NCBI GenBank assembly: GCA_947490035.1
Contig: CANLGS010000330.1
Location: forward strand, 1 to 5,604
DNA length: 5,604 bases
DNA from: Gemmataceae bacterium
GTDB taxonomy: Bacteria; Planctomycetota; Planctomycetia; Gemmatales; Gemmataceae
Reading direction: 5' to 3'
Shown: positions 1 through 4,471 of the stretch, one piece after another
Layout of the letters: every line of letters starts with the position of its first letter
How positions within the stretch are numbered: the first letter of the stretch is position 1
Program-made: the position numbers and the translations under genes
Notes under the pieces: model-generated
The model's input: the letters and a program-made list of their open reading frames with translations, nothing else
Told to the model about the DNA's origin: nothing
Databases searched by the model: none

Positions 1-277
1 GGAGTTGCCAGCGTGCGTCGCGGAGGTGCCGGGCGGCGGCCTTGAAGTTCTCGGTCTTCGCGGCGTCGTCGGCGCGCTTGACGATGTCGTCGGCCTTCGC
101 GAGCGTGTCGGCCGGGAACTTGGCCGTGACGGCCTGTTCGCGCTCGGTCTGGTACTTCGTGCGCAGCGCCTTCACGTCGTCGGCGGTGGGCGCGGGTGCC
201 GGCTGTGCGGCGACGAACGGCACCGCGATGACAACGGCGAGGAGCATCAGCGCAAAGGGTCGAAGGGGGGAACGCAT
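1..277 (-). CDS. Secreted protein of unknown function, N-terminal part (runs off left edge)
   Basis: An open frame starts at ATG 277-275 and stays open to the left edge, giving 92 complete codons without a stop. The first ~24 residues form a clear signal peptide: basic start (MRSPLRPF), hydrophobic core (ALMLLAVVIAVPFV) and an Ala-X-Ala-like cleavage site before QPAPAP. The mature part begins with a Pro/Ala linker, followed by a charged, Lys/Asp/Ala-rich helical stretch (about residues 33-90) ending in ARHLRDARWQL. A GAGG Shine-Dalgarno (plus coordinates 283-286) lies 5 bases upstream of the ATG and supports this start. The protein is exported or periplasmic. A short helical lead of this kind can precede WD40 or other repeat domains in planctomycete proteins, but that is inference and the diagnostic part is outside the window. 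The gene is divergent from the plus-strand operon. I do not recognise a function. Confidence 0.85.
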   Translation of the reverse strand, partial: MRSPLRPFALMLLAVVIAVPFVAAQPAPAPTADDVKALRTKYQTEREQAVTAKFPADTLAKADDIVKRADDAAKTENFKAAARHLRDARWQL

Positions 278-329
278 GGTGGCCTCACACGCAGAGCGGG
301 CAACGCAAGTGGTTACGTGCCAAGGGATC

Positions 330-335
330 AGTATA
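330..335 (-). promoter_or_regulatory. Candidate -10 element for the left-edge gene
   Basis: On the minus strand the bases read TATACT, five of six matches to the sigma-70 -10 consensus, about 53 bases upstream of the ATG at 277. No good -35 hexamer lies at standard spacing; TTGTTA is present but 25 bases away. This is only a weak candidate. Confidence 0.25.
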
Positions 336-392
336 CACAGACGGCCCACGGGGGCGAACGTAACAACCAGCCCTACGCCGGTCGAAATGCAA

Positions 393-411
393 GTGGTCAT
401 TCTTTGACCAC
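393..411. repeat. Perfect 7-bp inverted repeat (hairpin or operator-like)
   Basis: GTGGTCA and TGACCAC flank a 5-base spacer (TTCTT). The left arm overlaps the second copy of the direct word GCAAGTGGT. No T-tract follows on either strand, so a terminator is unlikely. Its place between divergent genes would suit a dimeric regulator's binding site, but no regulator is encoded in the window. Confidence 0.6.
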
Positions 412-439
412 CCAGAATGCCAGAATGCCAGAATGCCAG
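412..439. repeat. Tandem repeat, unit CCAGAATG, 3.5 copies
   Basis: Three exact head-to-tail copies of the 8-base unit CCAGAATG (412-419, 420-427, 428-435) are followed by a half copy, CCAG (436-439). The array abuts the hairpin at 393-411. It is a short satellite of a kind that can change copy number by slippage. It is not a CRISPR array because there are no spacers. Confidence 0.9.
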
Positions 440-567
440 TGTCTTGTGTTTGGCCTTCTGGGTCTGGTCGCGACCGGTGGGTTTTCGCGCCGGTGTGAAA
501 AGTTGAGGTGGGAGTATCAATTCGCGTGCGATTCGGGTAAGGTTTGAATTCCGGTGGCGGTTCGCGC

Positions 568-595
568 TTGCGATCTGGTCGGAGTCGCGATTAAT
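568..595 (+). promoter_or_regulatory. Candidate promoter for the Calx-beta/WD40 operon
   Basis: TTGCGA (568-573) and ATTAAT (590-595) are separated by 16 bases and resemble -35 and -10 hexamers, each matching the sigma-70 consensus at four positions. Initiation would fall near 602, giving a leader of about 30-40 bases before the ATG codons at 632 and 641. The position is sensible but the match is weak. If this promoter is real, it argues against the upstream GTG at 598 as the translation start. Confidence 0.25.
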
Positions 596-597
596 CT

Positions 598-2055
598 GTG
601 GGTGGTGTTGAGCCTCTCTTCTCCCTTCAGGATGACGCCCATGTCCCGCTCGAAGATCACGTCCGCACTGCGCCGCATTCTCGGCCTGTCGCTCGCCCCC
701 CCATCAGAACGTCGGTGAACGCGCGCAACCCGAACCGCTTCCGCCCGATGCTGGAAGCGTTCGAGGACCGGACTGTGCCGACAGCGGGGTCAGTATCGGT
801 CGCGACACTCGCGGACGCACTCGAAGGCGGGACCGACGGGGTGGTCCGGTTCTCGCGAACCGGGAGTACGAGTTCCCCTCTCACCGTCAACTACAGCGTC
901 AGCGGCACGGCCACGTCGGGCGATTTCGTCGCGCTCACGGGAACGGTCACCTTCGCGGCGAACGCCGCCACCGCCGATGTCGAAGTCTCGGCACTCAAGG
1001 ACAACGAGTTTGAAGACCTGGAGGACGTGACGATCACAGTCTCGGCCTCCGTGAACGACCCGTACGCGGTCGGTAGCGTGGGGGCGGCTTCTGTCGTCAT
1101 CGCCGACGACCCGCCGCAGGTCACTTCGACCGCGACGTGGGAGACCGGCGGGTCAGAGATCGGGCAAATCACGCTCACGCGCACCGGTGGCGACACCAGC
1201 CAACCGCTGACGGTGTGGTTCGAGACGCGCGGCACATGGGTTGACGAGGACGGGGAAACGGTGACCGTCGTGATGGCGGCGACGGCAATGTTCGCGGCCG
1301 GCGAGACCAGTCTGACGATCCCCATCCTCGCGGACGCGAACGGCGGGTTCGCGAACCCCCAGATGCCGGGCGCCACTCCCGTCGAAGAACGCGCGGACCA
1401 GTCAGCGGTACTTAACGCGGCCCGCGCCAAACTGGACGAACCCGCCGGCGCCCAGTTCGGCGCCACGGTCTTGGGTCTGCCCACGCTCATTGACGAACTC
1501 CCCGGCCCGATCTCCTACCCGGAATACCGGGCGCTGATTAGCATTCGGCAGAAACTTCAGTCGATGAACGCGAATAACTTCGAGGTCGCGACAGAGCGAA
1601 CAAATATCCTCGATGCGATCACTGCAAAACTCTCACTCGGTATCAGATGGCGAACAGCGCCTGACCCGTCCCTGCCATTCCAAGGTATGGTGGGAGGTCT
1701 CGGGGTGGCCGCAGCGGTGATCACCGGAACCCCAGACTGGGCGCGAACGGTGCAAAAGGTCAACAGCCTGCTCGCTGAACTCGGGGTCGATGACTTCCCG
1801 ACGCGGGAACGGGCGGAGGCGGACCTCAAAGACCTCCTGAATGGGTATGCCATCCGTGGCGACCTCACCCGGTCAGTGATCGTTCTTCGTCTTCTGACGG
1901 CAGTGCAAAACAACGACCCGAATGCGGAAGTGCGCACCCGCGCGACAGCTCTGTGCGCGTATGTGAAAAACAGCATTATCTTCATGCCGGAGAAGCGCGC
2001 CGCGATCGCGGCTGTCGTGGGTGGGTGGATTAACGGCATTGGAGAAGGCCCGTGA
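598..2055 (+). CDS. Calx-beta domain exported protein with HEAT-like C-terminal region
   Basis: Coordinates give the longest open frame, from GTG 598 (485 codons). Residues 1-39 of this reading are not signal-like and are probably not translated as such. The real leader appears to lie in another frame (641-718), and an in-frame GTG at 715 overlaps that leader's stop. Residues 52-61 read LEAFEDRTVP, the planctomycete extracellular-protein N-terminal motif. Residues ~65-172 form a Calx-beta domain: YSVSGTATSGDF, a TVTFAA strand and an acidic DNEFEDLEDVTITV segment that would bind calcium. Residues ~174-250 look like a second, degenerate Calx-beta unit (LTVWFETRG, AAGETSLTIPI). After an unrecognised region, residues ~395-455 begin LGVDDFPTRERAEADL and end EVRTRATAL, resembling the HEAT-like segment found in planctomycete WD40 proteins. 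The product is probably cell-surface or secreted, with adhesive or structural function inferred only. The stop overlaps the next gene's start (GTGA), so the two genes are translationally coupled. Confidence 0.85.
   Translation: MGGVEPLFSLQDDAHVPLEDHVRTAPHSRPVARPPIRTSVNARNPNRFRPMLEAFEDRTVPTAGSVSVATLADALEGGTDGVVRFSRTGSTSSPLTVNYSVSGTATSGDFVALTGTVTFAANAATADVEVSALKDNEFEDLEDVTITVSASVNDPYAVGSVGAASVVIADDPPQVTSTATWETGGSEIGQITLTRTGGDTSQPLTVWFETRGTWVDEDGETVTVVMAATAMFAAGETSLTIPILADANGGFANPQMPGATPVEERADQSAVLNAARAKLDEPAGAQFGATVLGLPTLIDELPGPISYPEYRALISIRQKLQSMNANNFEVATERTNILDAITAKLSLGIRWRTAPDPSLPFQGMVGGLGVAAAVITGTPDWARTVQKVNSLLAELGVDDFPTRERAEADLKDLLNGYAIRGDLTRSVIVLRLLTAVQNNDPNAEVRTRATALCAYVKNSIIFMPEKRAAIAAVVGGWINGIGEGP
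629..632 (+). promoter_or_regulatory. Ribosome binding site for the leader at ATG 641
   Basis: AGGA lies 8 bases before ATG 641. It overlaps the alternative ATG at 632 in the same frame, so it can serve 641 but not 632. It supports MSRSKITS as the true N-terminus of the leader reading. Confidence 0.4.
641..718 (+). CDS. Out-of-frame leader peptide, probable true N-terminus of the Calx-beta protein
   Basis: From ATG 641 the frame reads MSRSKITSALRRILGLSLAPPSERR and stops at TGA 716-718. This basic, amphipathic start is what normally precedes the LExLEDRxVP motif in exported planctomycete proteins, whereas the sequence in the downstream frame (residues 1-39 from GTG 598) is not. An AGGA lies 8 bases upstream. 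To join the Calx-beta frame a ribosome would have to shift by -1, or one base must be missing from the sequence. A run of seven C at 696-702 is the obvious place. The TGA overlaps an in-frame GTG (715-717), so coupled re-initiation is an alternative. The possibilities are a true frameshift mutation, a sequencing error in the homopolymer, phase variation, or slippage. The sequence alone does not decide. Confidence 0.5.
   Translation: MSRSKITSALRRILGLSLAPPSERR
2041..2048 (+). promoter_or_regulatory. Ribosome binding site of the WD40-like gene
   Basis: GGAGAAGG lies inside the last codons of the Calx-beta gene. It sits 3 bases before GTG 2052 and 9 before ATG 2058. Counted from its GGAG core, the distance to GTG 2052 is 7 bases, so both starts are possible. 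Confidence 0.5.
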
Positions 2056-3152
2056 GCATGACACCGTTCCACACCTGTCTCCTGTGTGCTGTATTTCTCG
2101 GTCTGACCCCTGAAAGGTGGTCGGCAACCGAGGATGTCAAGCCGAAGCCCTTCGTCACCTTTTCGGTTAAACCTGAAGAGTCAGTCCGTGCTGACGCGCA
2201 CTGGATGGCGTTTACCCCCTCTGGGGCACGGTTAGTCGTTCGCTACACCGAACCGCGGTCGAGTGATGCTGTTCTTGGGCTCTTTGATTCAACCACCGGC
2301 AAATCGGTCTCCTCGACGACAATCAAGGGCGGAGGCGGACCTGAGAACTCCCGCACCGTCTGTGCCATCGCGCCGGACGGGGGTTGGATCGCATACACGG
2401 ACGAACAGAACCTCCGATTCCTCGCTCTCCCGCCGGGCAAACCTGCCCTCCCCGGCGGGGGTGCCATTGAAATTAGCCGCGCGCCCACTACCGTCGGTGC
2501 AAGCGTTTGGCTCGACGGCAAGAGCGAAAAAGCATTCTTGTACCGGAGCGGTGCGATTGTCCCGACTTTGGAACAATGGGATTTGGGAAAGAAGCCTCAA
2601 TCGGTCGTGCTACGCGAACCGCAAGGGGGGACGGCCCTTTACGCTCACTCGCTTCACTCTGGTACTCACCGATTAGCACTCTCATGCGGCCCAAGCGGCA
2701 CTGGAAAGCCACGACTCGAATCCTGGTCGTTTGCAGAGAAGCCAAGCAAAGTAAACGTCGAGATCAAGTTCCGAGCTTCATCCTTGGCACACTCGCCAGA
2801 CGGGAGTGTGTTGGCTGCCGGATTCGACGACGGTTCAGTCGCGTGGTACGACGCCGCAACTCTGAAAGTGCTCAAAGAGACTCAACCCCTCGGTCGGCAG
2901 TTCACCGTTGCGACTGTCGCGTTTCATCCTGGGGGTAAGCATCTGGTTTGTGGCACGCTCGACAGAGGGATGCCGAACCTGTTCTTCGTCACCATTCTTA
3001 CGGGCCAAGTCGCAGCCGCTTTAGTCGCCGATGCGAATGGGGTGACAAAGGTCTGCTTCGATACGAGTGGGGAAAAGGTTGCGGCATTCGGAGCCAACGG
3101 GACCGTTACCATCTGGGACGCAACTGCGTTGCTCAAACTTCAGCGGGATTGA
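2052..3152 (+). CDS. Secreted WD40-like beta-propeller protein
   Basis: This 366-residue protein begins at GTG 2052, overlapping the upstream stop by 4 bases; ATG 2058 (MTPFHT) is an equally good start two codons in. Residues ~6-25 are a signal peptide (HTCLLCAVFLGLTPERWSA). WD40-like blades are clearest at the C-terminus: residues 242-276 (LAHSPDGSVLAAGFDDGSVAWYD), 286-327 (VAFHPGGKHLVCGTLD) and 341-360 (VCFDTSGEKVAAFGANGTVTIWD). Weaker ones lie near 50-89 (MAFTPSGARLVV, LFDSTTGK) and 102-127 (AIAPDGGWIAYTD). The length fits one propeller of about seven blades. Such propellers act as binding or scaffolding platforms; no enzymatic motif is visible. Overlap with the Calx-beta gene predicts co-expression and perhaps a shared extracytoplasmic location. 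The partner or ligand is unknown. Confidence 0.88.
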   Translation: MSMTPFHTCLLCAVFLGLTPERWSATEDVKPKPFVTFSVKPEESVRADAHWMAFTPSGARLVVRYTEPRSSDAVLGLFDSTTGKSVSSTTIKGGGGPENSRTVCAIAPDGGWIAYTDEQNLRFLALPPGKPALPGGGAIEISRAPTTVGASVWLDGKSEKAFLYRSGAIVPTLEQWDLGKKPQSVVLREPQGGTALYAHSLHSGTHRLALSCGPSGTGKPRLESWSFAEKPSKVNVEIKFRASSLAHSPDGSVLAAGFDDGSVAWYDAATLKVLKETQPLGRQFTVATVAFHPGGKHLVCGTLDRGMPNLFFVTILTGQVAAALVADANGVTKVCFDTSGEKVAAFGANGTVTIWDATALLKLQRD

Positions 3153-3193
3153 GCGTCCTGCCGACCTCATCCTGTGACCTGCAAACTCACACT

Positions 3194-3235
3194 CCGCCGC
3201 GAGCCGCGTTCCCCGGTTCGCGGCGGGTCTGTTTT
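3194..3235 (+). terminator. Intrinsic terminator of the Calx-beta/WD40 operon
   Basis: A GC-rich stem pairs 3194-3205 with 3215-3226: 12 base pairs including one G-U wobble at 3203/3217, with a 9-base loop. Nine bases of the outer stem are exactly complementary (CCGCCGCGA with TCGCGGCGG). GTCTGTTTT follows on the plus strand. It begins 42 bases after the WD40-like stop codon and lies between convergent genes. Confidence 0.8.
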
Positions 3236-3259
3236 CGCTGTCCCTTTTTCCCCATCCCC

Positions 3260-3297
3260 TCACTTGTAGCTCTGCTCGACGAGCTTCACGGTCTCGC
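3260..3297 (-). pseudogene. Displaced original 3' end of the prenyltransferase-fold gene
   Basis: Downstream of the TAG at 3346-3344 the same reading frame stays open on the minus strand for 27 more codons, ending CETVKLVEQSYK with a TGA at 3262-3260. These last codons use the same GC-ending codons as the gene body (GTG AAG CTC GTC GAG CAG). They are separated from the gene by the 50-bp insert. Joining them at the duplicated GCGAGAC gives the uninterrupted ending AAGETVKLVEQSYK. The segment is probably no longer translated unless the TAG is read through. Confidence 0.75.
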
Positions 3298-3354
3298 ACG
3301 TGAGCGGTTCCCCGCGGCCCGCGGGCGAAGCCGCGAGCGGCTTCTACGTCTCGC
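3291..3354. mobile_element. 50-bp palindromic insertion with 7-bp target-site duplication
   Basis: The insert occupies 3298-3347 and is flanked by exact direct repeats GTCTCGC (3291-3297 and 3348-3354). It contains two adjacent palindromes: CCCGCGG-C-CCGCGGG (3311-3325) and GAAGCCGC-GA-GCGGCTTC (3327-3344). GAGCGGTTC (3302-3310) and GAGCGGCTTC (3335-3344) form an imperfect direct repeat. It has no coding capacity and no obvious long terminal inverted repeats, so it resembles a non-autonomous MITE or REP-like element. Insert plus one repeat copy is 57 bp, which preserves the host gene's frame, but the junction reads ACG TAG and stops translation. Confidence 0.75.
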
Positions 3355-4357
3355 CGGCCGCGATCAGCGCCAGCACGGCGAACGCGGTGCCGGCGTTGGC
3401 GATGTAGTGGGCCTTGTCGGTGTTCAGTGAGCGCGTGAACCACCGACCGCTCTCGCGCTGGTTGGCCTTCAGCCACTTCACCGCGTTCGCGGCAGACTCG
3501 TCCGTCGGCTTCTCGCCGGCTTGCAGAAGCACGTAGGCGACGAAGCCGGTGCCGTAGCCGTCGCTGTCGGCCTTCGGGTCGTTCGGCGTCTTGTCCGCGT
3601 CGCGGCGCTTGTACTCGCCGAGCGAAGGCAGCGACCACCCGCCGTCCTTGCGCTGTTTCGCTTTCAGCGAGGCAATCGCCTTCTTCTGCTCGTCAGCGGT
3701 CATCAGGCCGTCGAGTTTCGTGGACGCCCAGAGCAGCATCGCGGCGTGGTGGAGGTCCGGGGCCGGGGTCTTCTTGAGGTAGGTCTTGAGCTTCTCGATG
3801 CCGGCTTTGGCTTTGTCGGTGTTGGCGTAGTCGCCGGGCGCGTAGCCGACCGCGAGCGCCCCGAGGACCACCCCGTAGTAGTCGTCGTGTTCGAGCGGCG
3901 GCCAGTCGCATTTGACCCAGTCCCAGTCGCCGGTTTTGCGCTGCATGTCCCACACGCGATCGAGGGCCGCGCGCGAGCGGTCGTGCAGTTTGCCGGTTTG
4001 CTGCGCGTCGTTGAACGACAGCGCGAACGCGGTCGTGACGACGGCCGCGGCGCCCGGCGGCTCGTCCGCGTTCGGCCACTCCTTCACCTTGTCTTCGAGG
4101 TACTTGCGAACTTCCTTCCAGCCGGTGTCGCCCTTGAGCAAGGGCCGGGCCGTGAGGTACGGCATGTTGGTGTGGCAGGTGATGCAGTCGCGGTCGCGCG
4201 TCCAGTTCACGCCGACGCCGTCGAGGTACTCGCCGGCTTTCGGGAGCGAGAGCTGCTTGGCGAGCGGTTCGTCGGCCTTCGCGGTCGCGGGCTTGGGGAA
4301 GTCCGCCGCGGACAGCGGCGCGGCGCAGACGACGAGCGCGAGGAGGGCGTAGCGCAT
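3344..4357 (-). CDS. Secreted heme-c protein with prenyltransferase/squalene-oxidase-type repeats
   Basis: This 337-residue protein starts at ATG 4357, with AGGA (plus coordinates 4365-4368) 7 bases upstream. Residues 1-18 are a signal peptide (MRYALLALVVCAAPLSAA). A single heme-c site, CITCH, is at 58-62. The rest forms an alpha/alpha-toroid of the squalene-hopene cyclase/prenyltransferase type with three QW-like motifs: QRKTGDW (139-145), QRKDGGW (235-241) and QRESGRW (300-306). I see no cyclase catalytic DxDD motif; the nearest is DSDG at 264-267. A cyclase role is therefore unlikely, and redox or binding activity in the periplasm is more plausible (inference). The architecture is familiar in planctomycetes, where the family is usually annotated as prenyltransferase/squalene oxidase repeat-containing. 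The C-terminus is shortened by nine residues by the insertion at 3298-3347. Gfo/Idh/MocA oxidoreductase lies upstream on the same strand, separated by a large inverted repeat. Confidence 0.9.
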   Translation of the reverse strand: MRYALLALVVCAAPLSAADFPKPATAKADEPLAKQLSLPKAGEYLDGVGVNWTRDRDCITCHTNMPYLTARPLLKGDTGWKEVRKYLEDKVKEWPNADEPPGAAAVVTTAFALSFNDAQQTGKLHDRSRAALDRVWDMQRKTGDWDWVKCDWPPLEHDDYYGVVLGALAVGYAPGDYANTDKAKAGIEKLKTYLKKTPAPDLHHAAMLLWASTKLDGLMTADEQKKAIASLKAKQRKDGGWSLPSLGEYKRRDADKTPNDPKADSDGYGTGFVAYVLLQAGEKPTDESAANAVKWLKANQRESGRWFTRSLNTDKAHYIANAGTAFAVLALIAAGET

Positions 4358-4375
4358 GAGGCGGTCCTGTCTGGA

Positions 4376-4464
4376 AGGCGAGCGGGGGGCGTAAGCCCCC
4401 TGTTAAACCTCAACACGAGATGACGCCGAGAAGCAAACAGGGGGCTTACGCCCCCCGCTCGCCT
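4376..4464. repeat. 29-bp perfect inverted repeat with 31-base spacer (BIME-like)
   Basis: Bases 4376-4404 are exactly complementary to 4436-4464, with spacer 4405-4435. Each arm contains its own small hairpin: GGGGGC-GTAA-GCCCCC in the left arm (plus strand), and the same sequence on the minus strand of the right arm. The loop GTAA is of the GNRA type. Two inverted copies of a hairpin unit facing each other resemble a BIME made of two REP sequences. The element starts 7 bases past the oxidoreductase stop and ends 18 bases before the next gene's ATG, filling almost the whole gap. On the minus strand the first hairpin is followed by TGTTTGCTTCT, so it may also end oxidoreductase transcription. 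No target-site duplication is evident. Confidence 0.9.
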
Positions 4465-4471
4465 CGGAGGG

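Larger units (their letters stand above)
278..597. other. Divergent intergenic region with hairpin and tandem repeat
   Basis: This 320-base stretch separates the minus-strand secreted protein from the plus-strand operon. I see no convincing coding sequence in it. It holds a perfect hairpin at 393-411, an 8-bp tandem repeat at 412-439, a 10-bp palindrome GGTCGCGACC at 466-475, and the 9-bp word GCAAGTGGT twice in direct orientation (305-313 and 389-397). CCCAGAA (411-417) also recurs inverted as TTCTGGG (456-462). Promoters for both flanking genes should lie here. Confidence 0.7.

Noticed and set aside
412..439. CRISPR-like repeat array.
   Set aside because: The unit is 8 bases with no spacers, so it is a simple tandem repeat.
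5..547. A 180-codon plus-strand open frame at the left edge.
   Set aside because: It is antisense to the minus-strand gene with a good signal peptide and Shine-Dalgarno, and its second half runs through the tandem repeat and intergenic sequence.
3254..3346. A C-terminal second small gene downstream of the heme-c gene.
   Set aside because: The tail is in the same frame with no start or ribosome site and is explained by an insertion splitting one gene.
4325..4357. Lipoprotein signal (LVVC) at residues 8-11 of the heme-c protein.
   Set aside because: Val before the Cys is not a standard lipobox residue, and a normal signal-peptidase I site (LSA-A) follows shortly after.
3521..4423. A 300-codon plus-strand open frame opposite the heme-c gene.
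   Set aside because: It is rich in Arg/Val/Gly with no motif, signal or ribosome site, as expected of the antisense frame of a GC-rich gene. The minus strand has a signal peptide, CxxCH and QW-like motifs.
4376..4464. Terminal inverted repeats of an insertion sequence.
   Set aside because: Only 31 bases lie between the arms, leaving no room for a transposase, and no flanking direct repeat is visible.
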